Shown here one piece after another: positions 19,395-29,408 of a stretch of DNA of 64,000 nucleotides. This DNA is from Microglena sp. YARC. Its lineage: Eukaryota > Chlorophyta > Chlorophyceae > Chlamydomonadales > Chlamydomonadaceae. The position numbers and the translations under genes were made by a program. Below the pieces are notes generated by a model. It saw only the letters and a list, made by a program, of their open reading frames with translations. It ran no database searches and was not told where the DNA came from. How positions within the stretch are numbered: position 1 is the first letter of the stretch; each line of letters opens with the position of its first letter. Where the stretch lies: contig CM039464.1 of assembly GCA_022414725.1 (NCBI GenBank), forward strand, positions 56,463,836 through 56,527,835, given 5' to 3'.

Positions 19395-20409
19395 GGGGGC
19401 AGCTGTAAGTAGTCAGGGCTGATGCAGAATATGGAGGGGAGGTCGTCTTGGTTGACCCATTGGAAGCGGCCTTGTACATGGCACTGTTCCAGCCCTGACT
19501 GCTTGCAGCTGCACACTGCTGACACCATGTCTCACGCTTTTTTGGATTGCCCTGACTCTGCCCCTGTTATTGACTGGCTCCTTTATTTCCACCTGGGAGA
19601 CCCTCACCGGTGGGCAGCGCCTTCCTCGTTGCCCCTTCTTCCTCCTCGGTGACAGCATCACCCTTTGGCCCCGGACACCCCCTCCTCCCTCTACCCTACG
19701 GTTGTGGTCCTTCCTACGTATAACCACATTGGGCGCGATTTGGCAGGTCCGTTCGTCCCAGGCTGACATACAGGCCCATTCTGAGCACCTTCACCACAAG
19801 GCTATCTGCCTTGCCCTTTGGCACCTTCACCAAGCCATCGCCAGGGACTGGATGCGCACCCAGACAGATCTTCAACACCTTGATAATGGCGCCTTCTGTC
19901 AAGATTGGTGGCGTGGCCTTGATTGCTCTCTCACAGTGGCTTCCTTTGCTTATGGCCCCCCCCTTGGCTTCCTTTGCTTATGGCCCCCCCCTTTGCTTAT
20001 GCCCCCCCCCCCCCCGATCTTTTGCACCATGATTGGGGTCACTCCCAGTGACCAGGAGCCTGATACCCGCACCATGGAAATGACAATCCCCAAGGCCCCC
20101 AGCGCTCCTTACAATCCCAGACCCAGTCCCAGACCCGGACCAAGACCCAGACCCAGCCAAGCCCTAGATCTAGACCCTGATCTAGACCCTGACCCAGATC
20201 CAGCCCATTCCCCAGATCTAGACCTTGCTCTAGACCCTGACCTAAACCCAGCCCAAGCCCCAGCTCCAGAACCTAATCTAGACCCTGACCTAGATCCAGC
20301 CCAAGCCCCAGATCTAGACCCTGATCTAGACCCTGATCCAGATCAGGATCAGATTCCAGCGAAAAAGGACCTCAAGCTCCAATTGTCGCCTCAAAGCTTC
20401 GTCTACTAG
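19395..20409 (+). mobile_element. LINE copy with inverted 5' part (unit A)
   Basis: The first ~94 bp (19395-19488) are the reverse complement of LINE coding sequence (minus strand GRFQWVNQDDLPSIFCISPD), and from 19489 the LINE runs forward with TADTMSHAFLDCP. The two parts overlap by about 20 bp around CAGCCCTGACT. Such 5' inversions are classically explained by twin priming. There is no family A or B tail at the 3' end, so the copy is either cut there or belongs to another subfamily. Confidence 0.6.
19570..20409 (+). CDS. Longest intact LINE ORF end, 279 codons, with Asp-Pro tail
   Basis: One uninterrupted frame. From N- to C-terminus: TWETLTGGQRLPRCPFFLLG (residues ~8-28), SFLRITTLGAIWQVRSSQAD (~50-70), HHKAICLALWHLHQAIARDW, QDWWRGLDCSLTVASF (~108-123), a Pro-rich linker made by C runs, TMEMTIPKAP, then about 90 residues of Asp-Pro-rich tail (DLDPDLDPDPDPAHSPDLDL and similar), ending KKDLKLQLSPQSFVY. 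The knuckle lies upstream in another frame (frameshift near 19580). It is a fragment of an ORF, not a functional gene, but it shows that the tail is in frame with the conserved part. Confidence 0.5.
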   Translation: MTGSFISTWETLTGGQRLPRCPFFLLGDSITLWPRTPPPPSTLRLWSFLRITTLGAIWQVRSSQADIQAHSEHLHHKAICLALWHLHQAIARDWMRTQTDLQHLDNGAFCQDWWRGLDCSLTVASFAYGPPLGFLCLWPPPLLMPPPPPIFCTMIGVTPSDQEPDTRTMEMTIPKAPSAPYNPRPSPRPGPRPRPSQALDLDPDLDPDPDPAHSPDLDLALDPDLNPAQAPAPEPNLDPDLDPAQAPDLDPDLDPDPDQDQIPAKKDLKLQLSPQSFVY

Positions 20410-20662
20410 GTTTCTCAGAAGCTGAAATGATGGAGCAGGGATGAGAGGGAGGAGATGGAGGATTCTAAGAGGCAGGAAGAAGTGGGTTGGGCTCGGAAGA
20501 AGGGAATCAGGAGAGAGCTGCTTCTGAAGTACTGAGGATGGGGGTCGGGTGGACCCGAATTAACTTGAAGACAATAGCCTGCTCCCCTCCAATAGGGTGA
20601 CCTCTGGAGGGGGCAGAGTATCGGATTTGACCGCATGAGCAGCTAACTCACCAGATGTAAAC
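20410..20662. other. Unassigned spacer before the palindromic minisatellite (unit A)
   Basis: Purine-rich on this strand (GGGATGAGAGGGAGGAGATG and similar). It may be the 3' UTR of the preceding LINE, but has no poly-A. The counterpart in unit B is 33553-33805. Confidence 0.4.
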
Positions 20663-21135
20663 GTACGCTACGCTTAGGTACAAATCCTATGCGTGGCGTA
20701 CGTTTGTTCGACGGCATCCATAGCCCCAACGTATGCGTAGCATACAATCGCCCACCTTGAAGCCAACCCAAACGTATGCTATGCATACGTTTGCCCCATG
20801 GCATAACCAGCCCAAACGTATGCAAAGCATACGTTCGCCCAACCTCGAACCCAACCCGAACGTATGAATAGCATACGTTCGCCCCACGGCATAACCAGCC
20901 CAAATGTAAGCATAGCATACGTTCGCCCACCTTAAGTCCCTCTGCATAATCTGCCCAAACGTATGCCTAGCATACGTTTGCCCCACCTCGAAGCCAACCC
21001 AAACGTATGCATAGCATTCGTTCGTCCCACGGCATAACCAGCCTATACGTATGCTATTCGTACGTTCGCCCCACCTCGAAAACAGTCCAAACGTACGCAT
21101 AGCATACGTTCTCCCCACAGTGAAACCAGCCCAAA
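20663..21135. repeat. Palindromic minisatellite, left part (unit A)
   Basis: About eleven copies of a 23-bp imperfect palindrome close to AACGTATGC-nnnnn-GCATACGTT at ~43-bp spacing. Linkers alternate between a CCCCACGGCATAACCAGCCCA type and a CCCCACCTCGAAGCCAACCCA type, so the higher-order period is ~87 bp. It is cut at 21136 by a LINE and resumes at 22843. Confidence 0.85.
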
Positions 21136-22842
21136 CCGGTGGGCAGCGCCTTCCTCGTTGTCCCCACTTCCTCCTCGGTGACGACATCACCCTTTGGCCC
21201 GTGACACCCACTCCTCCCTCTACCCTAAGGTTGTGGTCCTTCCTGCGTATAACAACCTTGGGCGCGATTTGGCAGGTCCGTTCGTCCCAGGCTGACAGAC
21301 TGGACCATTCTGAGCCCCTTCGTTCACCACAAGGCTATCTGCCTTTCCCTTGGCCACCTTCACCAAGCCATTGCCAGGGACTGGATGCGCACCCAGACGG
21401 ATCTTCAACACCTTGATAATGGCGCCTTCTGTCCAGATTGGTGGTGTGGCCTAGATTGCTCTCTCACAGCGGCTTCCTTCGCAAGCTTATGGGCCACCCC
21501 CCCCGATCTTTTGCACCATGATTGGGGTCACTCCCGGTGACCAGGAGCCTGATACCCACACCATGGAAATGACAATCCCCATGCCCCCAGCGCTCACTAC
21601 AATCCCAGACCCAATCCCAGACCCAGCCCAAGCCCTAGATCTAGACCCTGATCTAGACCCTGACCCAGATCCAGCCCATTCCCCGGATCTAGACCCTGCT
21701 GTAGGCCCTGACCCAGACCCAGCCCAAGCCCCAGCTCTAGCCCTGATCTAGACCCCTGACCTAGGTCCAGCCCAAGCCCCAGCTCTAGGCCCTGATAATG
21801 TTTTGGCCCCCCCCTTCATAGTCTTTTTTCTTAGTAGTCCTACCCCTTCTCTTGGACTTCCTGTTTTGGGCTTCTTCCTTGCCTCTCTGGTTTGTTTGTC
21901 TTCTGTTCCTGTCCTCCTTTGTCCCTTACGTCGCCCAGTGTGCGAGTCCGTCCTTAGCTGTCCCTTAGCCGTTCTTGTCTTTTTCTTTGGTCTTTTCTCC
22001 TTGGTCACAAAGGGCTAGGTTTTCTCAGTTGCGCCTTTTCCTGGTTCCCCCCTTTGTAAAAAAAAAAAAAAAAATGACCCTGACCTAGATCCAGCCCAAG
22101 CCCAAGATCAAGACCCTGCCCCAGATCAGGATCAGGTTCTAGATTTGGACACAGCTCACAACCACGTTCCAAATCCGGGTTCTAGATCTGACCAAGATCA
22201 AGGTCCAGATCTGCGCTAAGATCCAGATCAAGATATAGATCTTGATACTGTCTCTGTCTTCATTCCTATTGTTTACCTGCCCAGACCAGTCTTTTAGGTT
22301 TTCGCTTTGCTTCCAGTTGTCTTTCTTCTTTTCTGGGGTTTCAGGGTTGCCTCCCTGCTTTTGGCTTGTTTTCGCAGTTTCTCCCTTAGTTTGCTTCCCC
22401 TAGATCAGTTTCCACCCTTAGTTGCCTCCTTAGTTCCCCCTCAGTTGCCCCTAGTCCCCCCCCCCCCCCTCCCCCTCCCCCCCTTTTTTCTCTTAGTTTC
22501 TCGCATAGTTTTCCTTTTAGTCCTCCTTAGTTTGCATCTCCTCTTTCAGTCTTCTGATCCGGTGACTGTTAGAGGTTGCAATGTTTTGGCCCCCCCCTTC
22601 ATAGGTCTTTTTTCTTAGTAGTCCTAGCCCCTTCTCTTAGGCTTCCTGTTTTGGGCTCCTTCCTTGCCTCTCTAGTTTGTTTGTCTTCTGTTCCTGTCCT
22701 CCTTTGACCCTTAAGTCACCCAGGTGGTGTCCGCCCCTAAGCTGTTCTTGTCTTTTTCTTTGGTCTTTTCTCCTTGGTCACAAAGGGCTAGGTTATATCA
22801 GTTGCGCCTTTTCCTGGTTCCCCCCTTTGTAAAAAAAAAAAA
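21136..22842 (+). mobile_element. LINE family A inserted in the minisatellite (unit A)
   Basis: 5'-truncated at CCGGTGGGCAGCG. It contains the ORF end in broken frames (21051-21416 and 21518-21751), the Asp-Pro tail, a nested tail at 21801-22074, a 3' UTR with a poly-C run, the family A tail and a poly-A (22831-22842). Minisatellite sequence resumes directly after it at GACGTACGCCTGGCATACG. Confidence 0.85.
21801..22074 (+). mobile_element. Nested tail-only LINE insertion (unit A)
   Basis: Starts at TTTTGGCCCCCCC and ends in poly-A. Unit D has GATAATG-ACGCTGG uninterrupted at 58720-58735, so D keeps the empty site. AATG on both sides may be the duplication, but the element's own 5' sequence can also contribute it. 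Confidence 0.85.
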
Positions 22843-23088
22843 GACGTACGCCTGGCATACGTTTGTCCCACCTCGTAGCCAAACAAGACATATGCACAGC
22901 ATACGTTGGCCCGCGGCATAACCAGCCCAAACGTATGCATAGCTTACGTTCGTCCCACCTTGAAACCAGCCCAAACGTACGCATAACAAACGTTCGTCCA
23001 ACGGATTAAACCAACCCAAACGTATCCAATGTTGTACGTTCGAGTCCCACCTCACAACCAGCCCATCCAAACATGTGCATAGCCGAAC
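22843..23088. repeat. Palindromic minisatellite, right part (unit A)
   Basis: Continuation of the array interrupted at 21136, with about five more palindromes, more degraded (for example GCATAACAAACGTT). Confidence 0.8.
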
Positions 23089-23520
23089 CTGGGGGGGGGA
23101 GGGAGTTTGGTGGGTACTGCCATGGCTGCATGGGGGTTTGGTGGGGTACTGCCATGGCTGTGAAAGGGTTGTTTTTGTTGTTGGGGGGGGGTCTTCCATG
23201 GCTGCGTAGGGGTTGGGGGGGCCGTGCAAGGCTGCAATGGCTGTGAAGGTTGAGGGGGCCCTGCCATGGCTGTGACGGGTTGGGGGGGGGCTGCCATAGC
23301 TGTGTAGGGGAGGAGGCGGCACTGCCATGGATGTGTAGGGGTGAAGGGGCTCTGCCATGGCTTTGGAGGGGTTGGTGGGGCCCGCCATGGCTGTGTAGGG
23401 GGGTGGGGGGGTGGGTGGGGTGGGGGGGGGGGGCTTGCCATGGCTCTGCAGGGGTGGGGGGCCCTGCTGCAATGGATGTGTAGGGGAGGAAGGGCAACTG
23501 CCCTGCCATGGATGTGCCCT
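23089..23520. repeat. G-rich CCATGG minisatellite (unit A)
   Basis: Reiterated CTGCCATGGCTGTG and GTGTAGGGG joined by runs of 4-11 G. On the other strand it reads Pro-rich (MAVPTKPP, QPWQ), giving long spurious ORFs in all frames. Confidence 0.85.
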
Positions 23521-24560
23521 CGGGGAAAGACCCGTTTTGCGCGGATATAGCGAATGGATTGATTCGATGCGTATTTGTATTTTATCGTACCGATCAGGTG
23601 GCGTCAGGCTTGAGCTATGGTTCGAAAAGAGTGTATCTTTGCGACGGACCCATACCATCCAGTTCCACCCATATATTTGCAGATACAGAAGTTTGACCAC
23701 TGTTACCTTGATCGCTCATTAACTCGCGAGATGTAATAACGCTCTCTGCATGTGAATGAAATTGCTGCTTGTTGGCTCTCTTGGTGCGATTCTCGCGTTC
23801 CTGCCGAGTGTAGCCACTCATTCAAGATCGGTAGTAATCAGCATCAAATTGCGGTTCACTCAATCGTTTTATGTCTTGGTGACTACTACTGTACTTCCTT
23901 AGAACTATAGCCGTAGATAGTACCTGCTTTTCTGTACGGTAACAGCTTCCCGTAGACTGTGTCATCCTTCATGACACGGTGACAGCTTCCTGTTGGCTGC
24001 GTCACCGGTTCCCCTGACACGCGCTGTATTGCCTGCCACCAGGCTTAAGATTCCTGGCTTAGATTCTAGACTCAGGTTACAGGCTCTCGCCTCTTCCACC
24101 GCTGGTGTCTTATGTGTGTCCCCAGTCCCTTTAATTATTCTCATCTCCGTGTATAGATTGGCGCGTCTGACGCTGCAAGCATCTGTCCACTCTTTGAAGT
24201 GCTTAGCTGATAGGTAGGAAGCATAGACAGAGCTGAATGAGCTCGAACTGCGTAAATTAGAAAAGTAGCATTCTTCAAAAACAAGGTTTGTGTCAAGGCC
24301 TGTCGCCTGTGTATTGCGACTGCTGCTCCCGTTGCGACAACGAACTGCTACTTATTGCCTTGGTGCCACTCGGGAAGTGACAATTTTGCTAAATGTAGGC
24401 GAAAAGACACGATTTGCAGCGGAACTGAAAGAATTAATGTAGGCGTACAGTGGACGAAAATGTCTCGGCTCACCGCAAACCAGCGATCCCGGCAGACACC
24501 CAGAACTTTTCGTAGACTGAAGCGTGACCAATAACTCCTCGATCGCACATTAACTACTGA
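23521..24560. other. Unit A 3' segment, unassigned
   Basis: No supported gene. It carries short hairpins (TGTCATCCTTCATGACA near 23961). It matches 36661-37700 in unit B but with more single-base indels. The minus-strand frame that stays open in B and D is broken here. Confidence 0.4.
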
Positions 24561-24567
24561 GTTTTAT

Positions 24568-24975
24568 ACGGCAGTGATGAGCAGGCAGGGCAGGTGTTAG
24601 AGAGTAAAGAGGGGCAGGATAATGGCAAGGGGCAGGACGACAGTGATGAGCAGAAGCAGGGCAGGCATTAGGGAGCAAAGAGGGGCAGGGATAATGCAAG
24701 GGGCAAGACGACAGTGATGAGCAGAGAAAAGCAGGTTGGAGAGCAAAGAGGGGCAGGATAATGGTGAGGGGCAGGACGACAGTGATGATGAGCAGAGTAG
24801 GGCAGGCGTTAGAGAGCAAAGAGGGGCAGGGATAATGGCGAGGGGCAGGACGACAGTGATGAGCAGAGCAGGGCAGGCGTCAGAGAGCAAAGAGGGGCAG
24901 GATAATGGCAAGGTGCAAGACGACAGTGATGAGCAGAGCAGGGGCAGGCGTTAAAGATCAAAGAGGGCATGGATA
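24568..24975. repeat. ~71-bp minisatellite, 6 copies (unit A)
   Basis: Unit: GACGACAGTGATGAGCAGAG, CAGGGCAGGCGTTAGAGAGC, AAAGAGGGGCAGGGATAATG, GCAAGGGGCAG. Copies are mildly divergent. Confidence 0.9.
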
Positions 24976-25320
24976 CTGGCAATTGCCATTATCCATGCTC
25001 TTGGTTCTCAAATGCATGCCTTACTATGCTCATCACTGTGGTCCTGCCCTTGCCGCTGCTCCTTTCCCTTCCTTCTCTTGAACGCATGCCCTTCTCTGAT
25101 CATCACTTTCCAGGCGTACTTTGCTCCCTTCCCTGCTTTGCTCTCTAACCACATGCCCTGATCTACTTATCGCATCCATGCCCCTTACCGTGCTCCCTGC
25201 CATTCGTTGCTCTATATGCCTGCTCTGCTCTGTTTAGCACATGCACTGCCCCTTGCCATGCTCCCTGCCATTGGTTGCTATGTAACGCATGCCATGCTCT
25301 GCTCATCACCGCACCGGCCT
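24976..25320. repeat. Inverted, degraded copies of the 71-bp unit (unit A)
   Basis: GCTCATCACTGTGGTCCTGC, CCCTTGCC, GTGCTCC and GCATGCC blocks are the reverse complement of the preceding minisatellite. The two arms meet at a palindrome containing GGCAATTGCC. Confidence 0.8.
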
Positions 25321-25602
25321 ATGTTTTCATAAGTAGACAAACAGATAGCTGCCTGCAGGCTGCGTAATATTTGTACTTGAACTTGATTAGCTACATGGTT
25401 CCCAGCCAGCAATTTGGCTGCTCGTCATGCTTTGCTCGCTGTCTATCTATGGTTAATGGATATATAGGAATATATGGGCTGTAGAGGATGTACATGTGTA
25501 AGGATGCTTACTAGATATATAGGTAGATCAATAGGTTAATGGATGCATAGTTTATTTATGTATGTAATCTTTCTTCTCAAAATCCTGATGTAATTGAGAA
25601 AT
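25321..25602. other. End of unit A, unassigned
   Basis: AT-rich sequence with several TATATAGG elements. Nothing coding is seen. Confidence 0.4.
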
Positions 25603-28582
25603 GCTCATTGTAGCTGAAGATGTGTAGCTTCAGCGTGTCGCTGTCACCAAGGAGCTAGCTAACTTAAGGATGGAAGTCAGGTGCTTCAAGTTGTAGTGTA
25701 GCTGAGCAGGCTCATTGTAGCTGAAGGTGTGAAGATGAAGATGTGAAGATTGTTTTACTTTCTGGCTTTGAGCAAGACTTCATCGTCGACCAGGAGCAAG
25801 AACAGACCGTCTAGTTTGCAGCGGATGGAAAAGAGATAATAGCATTTAGGCACATATTGCCTGCCAAGTTCAATAGGGGTTCTGGTGAATGTTCACTTGG
25901 TGCAAGGGTTGTATCTCCTTAGTGCGCCTACTTTATTTGTAGGAAGGGCAACGCCATTGGAACTGAATCCTCTGGGTCGCTGGTTTGTGTCGGGAGACCC
26001 ACCTCCTGGGGGTAAATTCCTTCCACAACTTCAAAACAAAAGGAATTGTTGTTGAATGTTAATGATTTTTTCAACTATTAGGGAGTTGAAAGCATTGCCA
26101 AGCACGCCATGACCGGCAGGGTGGCATAATTCATGGGTGGAAGCTGCTTTCATGGGGCGGTGGGGTGGGTGGGGGCATGGGACCAAAAGGCGAACAATTG
26201 GCCATACCCTTAGAGGGGATGGCTTTATGAGGTGAGGGGGAGGCCATCAAGAGCACGTATTTGTTATTTGTGCTGAAGGTTGTAGCAGGTCGGCAACGCA
26301 CCATACACGCGGAGCCTCATATGGTGAAGGCCTTTTATACTAATAATAACACAACGTAGTAGTATAGTATTAGTACGTTGACCGTGTGGCTGTAGGCCAC
26401 AACTGTTTGGGGCTAACTTACATAACGGGTTACCAGGGTTTTTCCTAAGGAATTACATTACTTCAAAAGTATAATCATGTGGTGCTATTGTTGGCCAGAT
26501 ATTGTTACAAAACTAGAGATTGTGGTGCTATTGTTGGTCCCTGCTGCAGCCTCTAACAATAGCACCAGCTTAAAAAGTGTGACCTAGAAAACACACAAAG
26601 TGTAACAAACAAGAATTTCAATTCAGACAGCGGTCATCACACATGCTAACTGGGCCTTGAACTACCCTTGGTTAGACTGACAGAAAACAGTTTGTCATTT
26701 AGTAACCCAAAAAGCCAGTCAGCTAGTCAGCCCCCAAAGTAACCCAATCAATCTGCCAAATACCTGTCAACCTACCAAAACCCCACCCAGCAGCTAGGCA
26801 GTTAGGGCCTCGCTATATCTCTTAGTAGCCCTGGTGCGCCATGAACAACAGAACCGTGGAAGCAAGGTTAGCAAGCAAAGGCAAGGTGAAGCTATGGAAG
26901 CAAAGCAGGCAAAAGTCATAGCGAAGCAAAGCAATCTCAGTCGATGCGAAGCTGTGGAAGCAAGATAAGTCGAAGGAACTGTCAGCTGTATGTGGGAGCA
27001 GAGCGATCGAAGTCGAAACGAAATCTCTCACACCTTATCTCTTTGTTCTTCTTTCCATCGATAACATGCTCAATAGTCAGCTCGTCGTCTACATCGTCGT
27101 CCACAGAGGCAGGGCTTGGCAAGGGGGCAGGACCAGGGCGGGCTCACCCAATGACGATGCCCCCTTTTGCTGAGCCAATTGAAGATGGTCTAATACTTTT
27201 CGACAGGGAGCGTCTTCTGGCGCTTGTGAATCGTGCTCATGGCTTCAGTTGACGTCAAAAAGGGGCGCGAAGGTTGAACACCTGGGGCTGCTGTTATAGA
27301 CTTCCAGAATACTCTTCCAGAAGACTCCCTAACTTGCAGTTACATGCTAATCCTAACTGACTTTGGTACTCATGCATGGTGCGATGACTAAGGGAGGCAG
27401 ACGCAAAACTAGAGATGCGTAGTGCGATTTCATCTAGGGCCTTGTCGTCAAACTAGAGATTTGGGGTGCGATGAGCAAGGGGCCCAAAACGACCAACTGA
27501 AATCGTACCAGGCCCAAACGGAAAAGTCTAAAAATCGCACTTTCCGCTGAATCGCACACTAAGAAACACCCTGCGGGTTACATTGAAATTGAAATTGAAA
27601 TTGTTACAGCCGTGTAATACATTCACTCACAGGACGTGAAGTATAACGGGTTACAAGGATGTATGACACCCCGCTCCCCCGCCCCCCTCTGCACCAGTCC
27701 AGGCTTTTGTTCTGGGGTCTTCCAAAATCTTCTTCATTTAGATGCAAACGGTTTCAAAAATTCGTCCTGATACGCAACCAGTTTTTGAATCTGTATCTTG
27801 AGATGCAACAATTTGCCAAATCAGTGTCTCCTTTTCATTCTTAGCCCCGCCAGGAAATCCTGGCATCATGCGATCACATACTGCTTACGGATTGGGCATG
27901 TACTATTAGTATCGTGGAGTGCGATGCCCAGGTGTAACCTTTGGGAAAGTAAAAACATTAAAAAAACAGGCTGCACGATTTCCCTTTACATTTGGGGCAC
28001 TACTACACAACTGGGGCTGCACGATGTAATCAGGCTGCACATTTTTTTGGCGGACCCCCTCAGAGTCAACCCATTGTCCTTTTGTCGAGTTTTGTTTGTT
28101 TGTCATCATGTAAACCTGGCCCTTACTAGACCCTGGACCTGTCGTAAACCCTGGGCTCGGTCCCGCTACGATCGTCAGACAGCTGCAGCGTGGCAAAATG
28201 TAAACATGACGACCACACCAGTTTGGACATGTGGGCCGTGGCCGTCCCGCCCATAGATCAAACGAGGCTCGATCTACCTCCATCCTCAAATGCTGTGCCT
28301 CCTTGCTTTCAGGAAGTATTGATGAGGTTATAGGTTCTTCATAGGTTATCAGACGTTTAAATGCGGCTTGGTTGATTGATGGTTCTATCTAACAGTCGTC
28401 GGCATGATAGCCAAGTAGCCAACACGCAAATGTTTCTACGCGCCTAGGACTTGTTCTTACATTTTTGACCAACCAACATCGGAACAGTGCTTTCTGGGCT
28501 CGAAGTTTTTTTTGTTTTGAAGTTGTGACATGATTTTCACCCCAGTATACGCAAGATGCCGATCAGCTTTTCACCCCAGCTA
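25603..28582. other. Unit B first segment, unassigned
   Basis: About 3 kb without a recognisable gene. It contains the ~108-bp opening motif, the GTCGGGAGACCCACCTCC module (25986), and two minus-strand open stretches listed separately. No tRNA-like fold was found by eye. Single-base differences from C and D are common. Confidence 0.5.
26982..27145 (-). other. Open acidic stretch without a start, repeated in units
   Basis: On the minus strand an open stretch of about 50 codons reads PASVDDDVDDELTIEHVIDG and then KKNKEIRCERFRFDFDRSAP before a stop. It has no Met. It is the same in units C (about 40107-40270) and D (about 52644-52810) and broken in A. It could be an exon relic or chance. Confidence 0.15.
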
Positions 28583-28690
28583 TTTTTTTTTTAACAAGGG
28601 GGGAACAGGGAAACGACGAATCTGATAAAACCTAGCTCTTTGTGACCAAGGAATAAAGACAGAAGAAGACTAAAACGGCTAAGGGGTAGA
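28583..28690 (-). mobile_element. Minus-strand LINE 3' end, first part (unit B)
   Basis: T run, AACAAGGGGGGAACAGGG, GATAAAACCTAGC, GTGACCAAGG and AACGGCTAAGGG. The tail stops at CTAAGGG and resumes at 31157 after the Harbinger-bearing insertion. Confidence 0.8.
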
Positions 28691-28952
28691 TCACACACTG
28701 CTTTTGGTTTTGGTCGATGTAGCTTTTGCATTTTGTGGGGACCAAAAGCGGACCAAAAGCGGACCATAAGCAAAATCGAAACCAAATCTGGTCTATGAGA
28801 TCATTTTTGATCCGATTTTGCTTTCGATTTTGATTTTGTTCGCAACCTAGATAAAGGAGTACAACTGTTTGTTTTCAAGTCTGAAAGCTATAATGTTATG
28901 AACTGAAAACAATTATTTTACAGACCCAAAGCGCCGATGCCTTAAAAAAACT

Positions 28953-29020
28953 GTGCGCTGTCAAAACAGCGCACTTGCCTCCCCAAAACTGTGCGCGCAC
29001 CAGTTTTTAAATTGGTGCGC
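28953..29020. other. Two adjacent hairpins in the transposon (unit B)
   Basis: Hairpin 1: GTGCGCTGT-caaa-ACAGCGCAC (28953-28974), 9-bp stem. Hairpin 2: GCGCACCA ... TGGTGCGC (28995-29020), 8-bp stem with a near-palindromic TTTTTAAATT interior. Both share the GCGCAC element. In unit A a LINE sits in the loop of hairpin 1. Confidence 0.8.
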
Positions 29021-29408
29021 TTTTGTCTTTTTGCAGGACCTGCAGGACCAGCAGGGTGCTGGGACCTGGAAGGAGCTGGTAGCAGGGAGCAGGGAGCTGG
29101 AAGTAGGGAGACTGGATAGTGGAAAGAGTACGGATTTGGGAACCTCTGCTACAAAAAGGATGTAGCCAAGTCCAATTGGGGAGTAATGTAACAATTCGCT
29201 TGCTGGGAACATCTAAAGAAGTACCAAGTGGAAATAATGTACAAATTTAAATTCAACCTATTCAGTCTTGCTGCCTAGGAAATACGACGAGGTTCATGAA
29301 GCTCTGTTACCAAGTGACAATCTCTCTCGTGGGTACCGCACAAGTAATGTGCAAACAACATGCAACACAAAAATCAGTATAGCCATCTAGCTAGGGGGGT
29401 GCTGGATC

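Larger units (their letters stand above)
6499..25602 (+). repeat. Array unit A
   Basis: The longest unit. It carries a private 4.0-kb LINE at 9312-13329 and shares with unit C the 1.0-kb family B insertion and the telomere-LINE chimera. The copy of 6499-9311 has many more single-base differences from the other units than the part after 13330. Confidence 0.85.

Noticed and set aside
20663..21135. CRISPR-like array of palindromic repeats and spacers
   Set aside because: The spacers are of only two alternating types rather than unique, the genome is eukaryotic, and no cas-like gene is present.
20643..21211. Minus-strand ORFs of 95-174 codons with reiterated GWLCRGANVCYSYV-like sequence, also at 33787-34355 and 57569-58137
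   Set aside because: They are read-throughs of the palindromic minisatellite; protein periodicity follows the DNA period and no start or flanking gene structure supports them.
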